Origin: JAMIFV01 sp035906055
Lineage (GTDB): Bacteria; Pseudomonadota; Alphaproteobacteria; Rickettsiales; JABCZZ01
Assembly: GCA_035906055.1 (NCBI GenBank)
Contig: JAMIFV010000031.1
Coordinates: 1 to 47,878, forward strand
Reading direction: 5' to 3'
Length of the DNA stretch: 47,878 bases
Shown: piece by piece, positions 39,737 through 47,593 of the stretch
How the letters are laid out: every line of letters begins with the position of its first letter
Position numbering within the stretch: the first letter of the stretch is position 1
Notes under the pieces: generated by a model
The model's database searches: none
Told to the model about the DNA's origin: nothing
What the model saw: the letters and a program-made list of their open reading frames with translations, nothing else
Translations under genes and position numbers: made by a program

Positions 39737-40198
39737 CTATTTCTTATCGGACGGGCACGGCGCGCCGCCATTGCGGTAGACGCTCACGCTAACGTTGGCC
39801 TGATAGCCTTTTTTAGTAAGGTCGGCCATGAGCGCGGTGGCTTTGGCGGAAGGCACGATCATATAACTTGAATTGCCGCTATACTGGAACATCGAGCTGG
39901 CGTTGCCGTAGCCCTGCGGGCTGATATTGTAACTCATCGACTGCATCTCGAATTTCTCCAGCGCGGCTTCCTTGAATATCTTTTCGATCTCGGCCATCTT
40001 GCCGTCAAACCTGGTCTTCACCATGTTCGCGTCCGATTCAACGCCGTTGAAGTTGATGCTGACCTGCGCGTTCTCGGTCATGCAGCCAGCCGTAACGCCC
40101 ACGTAGCTGGCAGCGGCGCGCTCGGCCATCGCCACCTTGGCGAATACGGGAGAGCAGATAAGGAGAGAGGAAAGAGCGACGGTAAGCACTTTTTTCAT
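39737..40198 (-). CDS. Exported protein, SIMPL-like (DUF541-like)
   Basis: The 153-residue protein has a signal peptide (KKVLTVALSSLLICSPVFA). The mature part resembles SIMPL-domain proteins: a strand with NFNGVESDANMVKTRF, a long helix, then SMSYNISPQGYG and a strand-helix-strand end (YMIVPSAKATALMADLTKKG). The family call is by pattern only. A GGAG site precedes the ATG. It lies just downstream of pdhB, a second exported protein inside the PDH operon. Confidence 0.6.
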   Translation of the reverse strand: MKKVLTVALSSLLICSPVFAKVAMAERAAASYVGVTAGCMTENAQVSINFNGVESDANMVKTRFDGKMAEIEKIFKEAALEKFEMQSMSYNISPQGYGNASSMFQYSGNSSYMIVPSAKATALMADLTKKGYQANVSVSVYRNGGAPCPSDKK

Positions 40199-40227
40199 GG
40201 CAGTTCTCCTGTTGTTGGTTTTAAGCG

Positions 40228-41223
40228 TTATGCGGCAGCCTGCCCGCGATAGCATGCCTGTTCCGCCGCTTCCACAATATCGTCCACCTGCGGCAGCGCC
40301 AGCTTTTCAAGGTTGGCGGCGTAAGGCAGCGGAACGTCCTTGCCTGCCACGCGGATCACGGGCGCATCAAGATAGTCAAACGCGTTTTCCATGATGATGG
40401 CGGCAATTTCAGAGCCCATGCCCGCAACCGGCCAGCCTTCTTCTACTGATACACAACGGCTGGTTTTCTTCACCGATTCCACAATGGTTTCCACATCCAG
40501 CGGACGGATGGTGCGCAGGTCGATCACTTCGGCGCTGATGCCCTTGGCCTGCAGCGCTTCAGCGGCCTTGAGCGCATGGCCCACCATGATGGAGAACGCC
40601 ACGATGGTAACATCCGTACCTTCGCGCAGCACGGCAGCCTTGCCGATGGGCACGGTTACATCGTCGCCTTCGGGCACTTCAAAGCTCTGGCCGTAGAGAA
40701 TCTCGTTCTCAAGGAAGATAACCGGGTTCCTGTCGCGGATAGCGGATTTCAGCAGGCCTTTGGCATCGGCAGCGGAATAAGGCGCGATAACTTTAAGGCC
40801 CGGTATATGGGCATACCAGCTTGCATAGCACTGCGAATGCTGCGCGCCCACGCGCGATGCAGCTCCGTTGGGGCCGCGGAACACGATGGGACAGCGGATC
40901 TGGCCGCCGGACATGTAGTTGGTCTTGGCGGCGGAGTTGATGAGATGGTCCATCGCCTGCATGGCGAAGTTGAAGGTCATGAATTCCACGACAGGCTTGA
41001 GGCCAAGCATGGCGGCACCTACGGCAAGACCGGCAAAACCATGCTCGGTGATGGGCGTATCCACCACACGCTCCGCGCCGAATTCCGCAAGCAGGCCTTC
41101 GGTTACTTTATAAGCACCCTGATATTCGGCCACTTCCTCACCCATGACAAATACGTCTTTGTCGCGGCGCATTTCCTCGGCCATTGCATCGCGAAGCGCT
41201 ACTCGTACTGTTTGTAATGCCAT
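40228..41223 (-). CDS. pdhB: Pyruvate dehydrogenase E1 beta subunit
   Basis: With PdhA it decarboxylates pyruvate on thiamine diphosphate. The 331-residue protein starts ALQTVRVALRDAMAEEMRRD and contains GEEVAEYQGAYKVTEGLL, DTPITEHGFAGLAVGAAM, FEFMTFNFAMQA-like VEFMTFNFAMQAMDHLIN, and the C-terminal transketolase domain with VIDLRTIRPLD and VEEGWPVAGMGSEIAA. There is no N-terminal lipoyl domain, unlike in many rhizobial PdhB proteins. Confidence 0.95.
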   Translation of the reverse strand: MALQTVRVALRDAMAEEMRRDKDVFVMGEEVAEYQGAYKVTEGLLAEFGAERVVDTPITEHGFAGLAVGAAMLGLKPVVEFMTFNFAMQAMDHLINSAAKTNYMSGGQIRCPIVFRGPNGAASRVGAQHSQCYASWYAHIPGLKVIAPYSAADAKGLLKSAIRDRNPVIFLENEILYGQSFEVPEGDDVTVPIGKAAVLREGTDVTIVAFSIMVGHALKAAEALQAKGISAEVIDLRTIRPLDVETIVESVKKTSRCVSVEEGWPVAGMGSEIAAIIMENAFDYLDAPVIRVAGKDVPLPYAANLEKLALPQVDDIVEAAEQACYRGQAAA

Positions 41224-41248
41224 TGTCTTTCTCTGCCCTTTAAAAAAG

Positions 41249-41647
41249 TTATCTGGTAGGTGAACGTGAACCGGAAAGTTCCTTAGCCTGCTGAATCTTG
41301 GCCGCCAGCGCGGCAATCTCTTCCGGCGTGATCTCCTGTAACGCTTCGGCTGCCTGTATAACCGTGCGGTCGGGAAACGCCACGCCACCAACAAGCCCTT
41401 GCGGAGTAAACAGGGGGGTTGCCTTAATGCCAAGCCCCTCGGTAAGCAGTTGCTCCAGAGGCTCTGCTCCCCTGAATCCGCTTGCATAAAAACCCGAAGC
41501 TACAGCAATGTCCTGCGAGGACGGCAATTGCTCAAACGATATTTTCTCAGGTGCAACGCGAAACGCGTTACCGATGACTATGGCTGCAGCGTCTTTCATT
41601 GCCTTCTCATGTTCCACCTGCGCCTTGATCTTGTCTCTCAACGGCAT
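41249..41647 (-). CDS. Unknown small protein between pdhA and pdhB
   Basis: I do not recognise this 132-residue soluble protein. It begins PLRDKIKAQVEHEKAMKDAA, has a central GFYASGFRGAEPLEQLLTEG segment and a helical C-terminus (ITPEEIAALAAKIQQAKELS). It starts four bases after the pdhA stop and ends 25 bases before pdhB, so it is surely co-transcribed. E1 alpha and beta genes are normally adjacent. It may be an accessory factor of the complex; nothing in the sequence proves it. Confidence 0.7.
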   Translation of the reverse strand: MPLRDKIKAQVEHEKAMKDAAAIVIGNAFRVAPEKISFEQLPSSQDIAVASGFYASGFRGAEPLEQLLTEGLGIKATPLFTPQGLVGGVAFPDRTVIQAAEALQEITPEEIAALAAKIQQAKELSGSRSPTR

Positions 41648-41651
41648 CGTT

Positions 41652-42686
41652 TTACTCCACCACCACGTCAGTCCACAGCTCGGACGCATCCGGCTCGGGG
41701 CTTTCTTTTGCAAACTCAGCGGCATCATTCACGATTGACTTGATATCCGCTTCAATGGATTTGAGCGCTTCTTCATCGGTGAGCTTTTCGCGCAACATCT
41801 TGCCCTTGAGGCGCTCGATGGGGTCGCGCTGCTCCTTATACATTTCCACCTCTTCCTTGCTGCGGTACTTGGCAGGGTCGGACATGGAATGGCCGCGATA
41901 GCGGTAGGTTTTCATTTCCAGCAGGAACGGCCCCTTGCCCGCGCGGCAATGCGCCACGGCTTCTGCGCCTGCTTCTTTAACCGCCAGCACGTCCATGCCG
42001 TCCACCTGCTTACCCGGAATGCCGAACGCCTCACCACGGCGATAGAGTTCGGTGGTGGCGTGGGAACGTTTCACGCTCGTGCCCATCGCATATTCGTTAT
42101 TCTCGATAATATAGACAACCGGAAGGCGCCACAGTTCCGCCATGTTGAACGCTTCATAGACCTGCCCCTGGTTAGCGGAGCCGTCGCCAAAGTAGGTGAG
42201 CGATACGCAACCGTTCTTGCGGTATTTGTGCGCGAACGCGATGCCCGTGCCGATGGGTACCTGCGCACCCACGATGCCGTGGCCGCCGTAGAAATTCTTT
42301 TCCACCGAGAACATGTGCATGGAACCGCCCTTGCCCTTGGAGAAGCCGCCGATGCGGCCGGTGAGTTCCGCCATGATGCCTTTGGGGTCCATGCCGCAGG
42401 CGAGCATGTGGCCATGGTCGCGGTAGCTGGTGATAACGGCGTCTTTCTGGGTGATGGATTGCTGCATGCCCACCACTACGGCTTCCTGCCCGATATACAG
42501 ATGGCAGAAGCCGCCGATAAGACCCATGCCGTAAAGCTGACCGGCTTTTTCTTCAAAGCGGCGGATGAGCAGCATCTCGCGATACATCTCCAGAAGCTGG
42601 GCATTATGGCCTGCGGCGGGAGTGATATTATTATTGGCAGGATTTTTTGCAGGGGTCGCGGTTTTTGCGGCAGTGGCTTTCGCCAT
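41652..42686 (-). CDS. pdhA: Pyruvate dehydrogenase E1 alpha subunit
   Basis: The 344-residue thiamine-diphosphate enzyme subunit has an Ala/Lys/Asn-rich leader, then YREMLLIRRFEEKAGQLYGM, GFCHLYIGQEA, the SYRDHGHML and GKGGSMHMF active-site segments, and the ThDP motif FGDGSANQGQVYEAFNMAEL closing at ENNEYAMG. YRYRGHSMSDPAKYRSKEE follows. It heads the operon after ftsB. Confidence 0.96.
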   Translation of the reverse strand: MAKATAAKTATPAKNPANNNITPAAGHNAQLLEMYREMLLIRRFEEKAGQLYGMGLIGGFCHLYIGQEAVVVGMQQSITQKDAVITSYRDHGHMLACGMDPKGIMAELTGRIGGFSKGKGGSMHMFSVEKNFYGGHGIVGAQVPIGTGIAFAHKYRKNGCVSLTYFGDGSANQGQVYEAFNMAELWRLPVVYIIENNEYAMGTSVKRSHATTELYRRGEAFGIPGKQVDGMDVLAVKEAGAEAVAHCRAGKGPFLLEMKTYRYRGHSMSDPAKYRSKEEVEMYKEQRDPIERLKGKMLREKLTDEEALKSIEADIKSIVNDAAEFAKESPEPDASELWTDVVVE

Positions 42687-42785
42687 GAAATCCTCATCGG
42701 AAAGTTAATAACATGAAGGCGCGCACCCTTATAACAAGGGTTTCGGCGCTATGGCAAATGTTTTCTTAAGGGATTACATCGACTT

Positions 42786-42802
42786 ATGCTGCGGTGCAGC
42801 AT
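42786..42802. terminator. Hairpin after ftsB, possible terminator or attenuator
   Basis: ATGCTGC (42786-42792) pairs perfectly with GCAGCAT (42796-42802) around GGT, a few bases past the ftsB stop. There is no U-tract, so termination is doubtful. A second hairpin, ACCCTT/AAGGGT (42725-42741), lies nearer pdhA. Confidence 0.35.
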
Positions 42803-42806
42803 CGTG

Positions 42807-43154
42807 CTATTGCTTATCGGCTTTCGGGGGTGCCTGGATGATGACCATTTCATCCTTACCGGCCTTGCCGAGACGGCGGCGGGAGAGCTCGTCCAGCAGG
42901 TCGGGATCGAGCGAATCCGAGCGCATCATCTGAGACTTATGCCCCAGCGCCTTGCCCTCGGCACTCACTTTTTCAAGCTCCGCCGTCAGCGCTTCCAGGC
43001 GCTTCTGTTCTTTGAGCAGCACGAACAGGCCGCGTTCCCCGGTGAGCGCATGGCCGACCAGATAGGACAGGATGAACGTGACCGTAAGCGCCCAGACCAG
43101 CTTTCTGCTGCCGCGCTGCTTATGGAATTCATTATGCCTGATCGTGTAAGCCAT
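42807..43154 (-). CDS. ftsB: FtsB/DivIC-family septum formation protein
   Basis: The 115-residue protein has a short cytoplasmic start, one membrane helix (KLVWALTVTFILSYLVGHAL) and a periplasmic coiled coil (LLKEQKRLEALTAELEKVSAEG). This is the FtsB/DivIC plan for divisome assembly with FtsL and FtsQ. The position before pdhA is usual in alphaproteobacteria. The start at 43154 gives the normal short N-terminus. Confidence 0.88.
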   Translation of the reverse strand: MAYTIRHNEFHKQRGSRKLVWALTVTFILSYLVGHALTGERGLFVLLKEQKRLEALTAELEKVSAEGKALGHKSQMMRSDSLDPDLLDELSRRRLGKAGKDEMVIIQAPPKADKQ

Positions 43155-43229
43155 TAGCCAAACATCCAGCAATAAGATTAATTAATAATTAAATTCATTA
43201 TAACTATTGCCATCTAATGCGTCTCTCTA

Positions 43230-43354
43230 AATTACGCTAGTGCGTAGCGAAAATATTTGGTGCGCGAGAACCGCAACGCAAGTGTACGTTTAAGTACATG
43301 CGTAGCGGAAGCGCAGCAAGCTATTATTTGCAGCAAGCAATAGTAGTAATTTAA
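43230..43354 (+). repeat. Palindromic element PE2, copy 4 (3' of def)
   Basis: The core GAGAACCGCAACGC, centre TGTAC (43283-43287) with GTACA (43294-43298), and GTAGCGGAAGCGCAG match the copy at 35524. The outer ends AATTAC and GTAATT pair. It fills the gap between ftsB and the def stop codon at 43351. Confidence 0.72.
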
Positions 43355-43908
43355 TGATTACAATGCTCGTCGTGGACATGGTGATGGAAGTCGCCACGCT
43401 TCTTCGCCTTGGTCAGCTTGTTGTGGATCATTTCGCGTTTCATGCGTGAGATATGATCTACGAACGTAATGCCGTTCGTATGGTCGATCTCATGCTGGAT
43501 GCAGGTAGCGAGCAGGCCATCAGCCTCAAGCTGCCGGGGTTCACCGTTCTCATCGGTGTAGTTGATCTTCACGCTGCCTGGGCGGGTAACTTCCGAATAC
43601 TGGTCGGGGAACGAGAGGCACCCTTCCTTGTATTCATGCGCGTCGCCGGAATCGGAAACGATCTCGGCGTTGATGAGCTTCAGCGGTTTACGGCTGGTTT
43701 CATCTTCGTCGCGCCAGTTCACATCCACCACGATAAGGCGCTGATGCACCCCCACCTGCACGGCGGCAAGGCCGATGCCACCGGAATGGTACATGGTATC
43801 GAGCATGTGGTTTAGGAATTCGCGCACCTCGTCATTGACTTCCGTCACGGGGGCGGAGGCTTTCTTGAGGATGGGATCGGGAGCGATGATTAAGGGTAAT
43901 ACGGCCAT
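43351..43908 (-). CDS. def: Peptide deformylase
   Basis: It removes the formyl group from nascent proteins. The three motifs are intact: GIGLAAVQVG, EGCLSFPDQ (metal-binding Cys) and QHEIDHTNGITFVDH (metal-binding histidines and catalytic Glu). At 185 residues it is normal, with a His-rich tail (HHHVHDEHCNH). Confidence 0.96.
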   Translation of the reverse strand: MAVLPLIIAPDPILKKASAPVTEVNDEVREFLNHMLDTMYHSGGIGLAAVQVGVHQRLIVVDVNWRDEDETSRKPLKLINAEIVSDSGDAHEYKEGCLSFPDQYSEVTRPGSVKINYTDENGEPRQLEADGLLATCIQHEIDHTNGITFVDHISRMKREMIHNKLTKAKKRGDFHHHVHDEHCNH

Positions 43909-43937
43909 AGCACTAATGTGGTTACTCTGTAATGATT

Positions 43938-45314
43938 TTACAATACGTCGCGGATCCTGCCAAGCGACTCTTCCCTGCCCAGCACCACCATAACTTCAAA
44001 CACCGGGGGCGACACATTGCTGCCGGAAAGTGCAGCGCGCAATGGCTGCGCCACGGAACCCAGCTTAATCCCCTGTTTTTCGGCAAAGTTCTTGGCAAGT
44101 TCCTGCGCAGACGCCTCGCTCCAGTCGCTTAGGGCTTCATAGAGCGGCAGCAGGGCGGCAAGCACCTTTTTGCCTTCATCCCCCAGCAGCCCCTGCGCCT
44201 TTTCGTTGAACGGAATGGGGCGCGGCAACACGTAGAAGCGCGCGCTTTCCGCCAGCTCGCGCATATTCTTGGCGCGCTGCTTGAGGCCATTCATGCCCTG
44301 CACCACACGGGCTTTGTGGGTTTCCAGCAGATGCGCGGAGCCTTCCAGCATATATTCGGCGAGCAGCCCGGCCAACTCCGTATCTGGTGTTTCACGGATG
44401 TAATGGCCGTTGAGGTTCTCCAGCTTGGCAAAGTCAAAGCGCGAAGGCGATTTGCCGATGCCTTCAAGGTTGAACCAGAGGGTGGCCTGCTTGGTGGAAA
44501 TGATTTCATCATCCCCGTGCGACCAGCCAAGGCGCAGCAGGTAATTGCGCAACGCTTCCGGCAGGTAGCCCATACCGCGATAGGCTTCCACGCCAAGCGC
44601 GCCGTGGCGCTTGCTGAGCTTGGCACCGTCCGGCCCGTGGATAAGCGGGATATGCGCGAAATCCGGCACGGCCCAGGCCATGGCTTCATACATCACCACC
44701 TGCTTGGCGGCGTTGGTAAGGTGGTCGTCCCCACGGATGATATGGGTCACGCCCATATCGTGGTCGTCCACCACCACGGCAAGGTTATAGGTCGGCGTTC
44801 CGTCGGAACGCAGTATCACGAGGTCTTCAAGCTGCCCGGCAGGAACGCGCACATCACCGCGCACATGATCCCTCACCAGCACTTCGCCTTCCAGCGGGGC
44901 TTTCAGGCGGATGGCGGGCTTCACGCCCACGGGCGCATCGCTGGGCCCCTTATCGCGCCAGTAACGGTCATACCCCTTGCCCTGCTCACGCAGTGCCGCA
45001 AGCTCCTGCGCGGAGGTGTAGCAGTGATAGGCCCTGCCCTGTTCCAGAAGCTGGTTGGCAACTTTGGCATGGCGATCGGCGCGGGCGAACTGGTGCACCA
45101 CCGGCCCGTCCCATTCCAGTCCCAGCCATTTCATGCCTTCGATGATGGCGTCCACCGCCGCCTGCGTGGAACGCTCGCGGTCGGTATCTTCGATACGCAG
45201 CAGGAATTTACCGCCCATGCGGCGGGCGAAAAGCCAGCAGAACAGCGCGGTGCGTGCGCCGCCAATATGCAGGAATCCGGTGGGTGAAGGTGCGAATCGG
45301 GTAACGACGGACAT
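43938..45314 (-). CDS. gltX: Glutamyl-tRNA synthetase
   Basis: This class I synthetase has the HIGH-type motif in FAPSPTGFLHIGGARTALF, RIEDTDRERS, DLVILRSDGTPTYNLAVVVD, HIIRGDDHLTNAAKQ and the KLSKRHG loop. At 458 residues it is complete. Alphaproteobacteria often carry two copies, one able to charge tRNA-Gln; which copy this is cannot be told. It is divergent from comEC. Confidence 0.95.
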   Translation of the reverse strand: MSVVTRFAPSPTGFLHIGGARTALFCWLFARRMGGKFLLRIEDTDRERSTQAAVDAIIEGMKWLGLEWDGPVVHQFARADRHAKVANQLLEQGRAYHCYTSAQELAALREQGKGYDRYWRDKGPSDAPVGVKPAIRLKAPLEGEVLVRDHVRGDVRVPAGQLEDLVILRSDGTPTYNLAVVVDDHDMGVTHIIRGDDHLTNAAKQVVMYEAMAWAVPDFAHIPLIHGPDGAKLSKRHGALGVEAYRGMGYLPEALRNYLLRLGWSHGDDEIISTKQATLWFNLEGIGKSPSRFDFAKLENLNGHYIRETPDTELAGLLAEYMLEGSAHLLETHKARVVQGMNGLKQRAKNMRELAESARFYVLPRPIPFNEKAQGLLGDEGKKVLAALLPLYEALSDWSEASAQELAKNFAEKQGIKLGSVAQPLRAALSGSNVSPPVFEVMVVLGREESLGRIRDVL

Positions 45315-45320
45315 AAGTTA

Positions 45321-45431
45321 AGTGGCTAGTGGCTAGAGGCTAGTAGTTAAAGAGGTGTTGTGTAATATAGCAAAAAGCCTGCCATTGCCACTATTCTGTT
45401 ACCAGCCCCTAGCAACTAGCTACTAGCCACT
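45321..45431. repeat. PE4-type inverted repeat between gltX and comEC
   Basis: The left arm (45321-45346) is three units of GGCTAGN. The right arm (45402-45431), read on the other strand, is AGTGGCTAGTAGCTAGTTGC, nearly the same. The spacer is about 55 bases. The right arm ends one base before the comEC ATG and so replaces any ribosome site there. Confidence 0.65.
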
Positions 45432-45432
45432 C

Positions 45433-47490
45433 ATGCTTAATTTACGCATTATTTTTCAGAAAGAGCATGACCGGCTTATCCTGTTCGCCCCCTTTTGCAT
45501 GGCACTGGGAATAATTTCCTATTTCTCATTGCCTTATGAGCCGCCTGCCTTTATTGGATGTGCCGCTTTGCTGGCAAGCATCGGCATCGTCTACGCCACA
45601 AGACTCACCTACCTGCGCTACGTCTGCATAGCTTTTATGCTGGCGGCTTTGGGGTTCACACTGGCACAGTGGCGCACCGCGTCCATGGATGTGGTGGCGC
45701 TTACAAGCCCGATGCCGTTTGCCAGAGTGACCGGCACGCTGGAAAGCATCGAGCAGACGCCCAAAGGCAGCAAGCTGTACCTGAACAAGGTTGTTATTGA
45801 AGGCCTTGCGAAAGAAGGCACCCCCGCCCGCATCACGCTGACGCTCAGAAGTTATGACGACAGCCTCCGCAACGGCCAGAGCGTCTCGCTGCTGGCCGGG
45901 CTGTTCCCTCCCCCGCAGGCAGCCTTGCCCGGCGGGTTCGACTTCGCGCGGCATTACTATTTCAAAGCTATCGGCGCGGTGGGCTACGGCATGCCGCCAG
46001 TGACAGTGAATGCCACGCCGGAGCAATCATCATTCGCTATAGGCTTCTCGGAACTGCGCCACCGTGTTACGCAGTCGATACGTGCGCATTTTGATGAACC
46101 CGCCGGGTCCATCGCCGCCGCGTTCGTCACCGGGCAGACCGCCTCCATCCCCGAAAGCGTGAATGAGGATATGCGCATCGCGGGCATCTATCACCTGCTC
46201 GCCGTATCCGGCCTTAACCTCTCTATTGTGGCAGGCATCGCCTTTTTCACCGTGCGCCTGCTGCTGGCCGCCATTCCGGCGCTGGCGCTGCGCTATAACA
46301 TCAAGAAATGGGCAGCGGCGGCGGCACTCGTCTTCAGCTTCCTTTACCTGCAGCTTGCCGGATCGCCCGTTTCCGCCGAACGCGCATTCTTAATGGTGTC
46401 GCTTATCTTCATCGCCATCATGCTCGACCGCGATCCCTCGCCCATGCGCGCCATCGCCGCAGCCGCCGTTATCATAATGTGCTTCACGCCTGAAGCAGTG
46501 CTTACCGCCAGCTTCCAGCTTTCCTTCAGCGCCACCACCGCCATTGTCGCCGCGTATGAAAGCATCATGGGGCAGTTGCGCAAACGCGCTACCGGCATTG
46601 GCATTCAACGCCTTGTCGTTTACTTTTATGCCGTGGCAGGCACCGCGCTGGTGGCATGGGTAGGCACGGAACCGTTCATCATCTACCATTTCCACCAGTT
46701 CAGCACGTACAGCCTGCTCACCAACACGCTTGCCGAACCGCTTGTATCCTTCGTGCTGATGCCGCTGGTGGTGCTGGGCGTGGCGCTGCTGCCGCTGGGG
46801 CTGGGGTTCATCGCCTTTACGCCCATGCAGTATGCGCTGGATATGCTGAACACGCTCGCGCACTGGGTGGCCAGCCTGCCCCATGCCATGCTGCTGGTGC
46901 CAGCCCCTACCGATCTCGGCTTTTTTGTCATCGCCTGCGGGCTTGTATGGCTCTATTTCTGGCGCGGGTGGATAAGGCTCCTGGGGCTGCCCTTCATCGC
47001 CGCCGGGTTCTTCACCTGCCTGTACTATGAAACGCCCGACCTGCTGATAAGCGGCGACGGCAAGCAGGTGGCCGTGCGCATGGAAGACGGCAGCGCATTC
47101 ATGCTCAAGGGTCGCGCAGGCAGCTTTGTAGCCGAACAATGGAGCCGCGCCATGCTGGTGCAGGACATGGAGAACCGCAAAGCCTCCCCCGCAAACTGCG
47201 ACAAACAGGGCTGCCTTATAACATTACACGGTCATTCCATCGCCCTGCCCAAGACGCAGGAAGCAGCGATGGAAGATTGCACGCAGGCGGATATCGTCAT
47301 TGTCACAGGCTTTGCGATTGCCCAAGGCGCCTGCCATGCGAAGCTGGTGATAGACGATGCGGCACTCAGCGCTAACGGCGCCACCGCGCTGCATTTCGGG
47401 CAGGGCGGGATACGTATCGCGCATGCCAGAACGCTTCAGGGGGCGAGGCCCTGGCAAAGCATCGCTTTGCCGTCGGACCCCACCCCCTGA
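45433..47490 (+). CDS. comEC: ComEC/Rec2-family DNA uptake channel
   Basis: The 685-residue inner-membrane protein would carry single-stranded DNA into the cytoplasm during natural transformation. It has an N-terminal membrane pair and an OB-like soluble domain (ARVTGTLESIEQTPKGSKLY). The competence domain follows (FVTGQTASIPESVNEDMRIAG, then YHLLAVSGLNLSIVAG), then many helices. The C-terminal 150 residues are soluble, but no complete metallo-beta-lactamase motif (HxHxDH) is seen. No Shine-Dalgarno sequence precedes the ATG. The gltX neighbourhood is typical. Confidence 0.92.
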   Translation: MLNLRIIFQKEHDRLILFAPFCMALGIISYFSLPYEPPAFIGCAALLASIGIVYATRLTYLRYVCIAFMLAALGFTLAQWRTASMDVVALTSPMPFARVTGTLESIEQTPKGSKLYLNKVVIEGLAKEGTPARITLTLRSYDDSLRNGQSVSLLAGLFPPPQAALPGGFDFARHYYFKAIGAVGYGMPPVTVNATPEQSSFAIGFSELRHRVTQSIRAHFDEPAGSIAAAFVTGQTASIPESVNEDMRIAGIYHLLAVSGLNLSIVAGIAFFTVRLLLAAIPALALRYNIKKWAAAAALVFSFLYLQLAGSPVSAERAFLMVSLIFIAIMLDRDPSPMRAIAAAAVIIMCFTPEAVLTASFQLSFSATTAIVAAYESIMGQLRKRATGIGIQRLVVYFYAVAGTALVAWVGTEPFIIYHFHQFSTYSLLTNTLAEPLVSFVLMPLVVLGVALLPLGLGFIAFTPMQYALDMLNTLAHWVASLPHAMLLVPAPTDLGFFVIACGLVWLYFWRGWIRLLGLPFIAAGFFTCLYYETPDLLISGDGKQVAVRMEDGSAFMLKGRAGSFVAEQWSRAMLVQDMENRKASPANCDKQGCLITLHGHSIALPKTQEAAMEDCTQADIVIVTGFAIAQGACHAKLVIDDAALSANGATALHFGQGGIRIAHARTLQGARPWQSIALPSDPTP
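47453..47471 (+). terminator. Perfect hairpin at the end of comEC, weak terminator candidate
   Basis: GGCAAAGC (47453-47460) pairs with GCTTTGCC (47464-47471) around ATC, inside the last codons of comEC. No U-tract follows. It may be a coincidence of coding sequence. Confidence 0.3.
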
Positions 47491-47593
47491 ATATTGGGCA
47501 CGGTTAAATGAAAAGTATTCTAGGCTGCAGTCCTGAATTAACGATTTCATAAGATTGAGATGTTAGCGGTTGCATGGCAAGAAGGAGAAAGCC

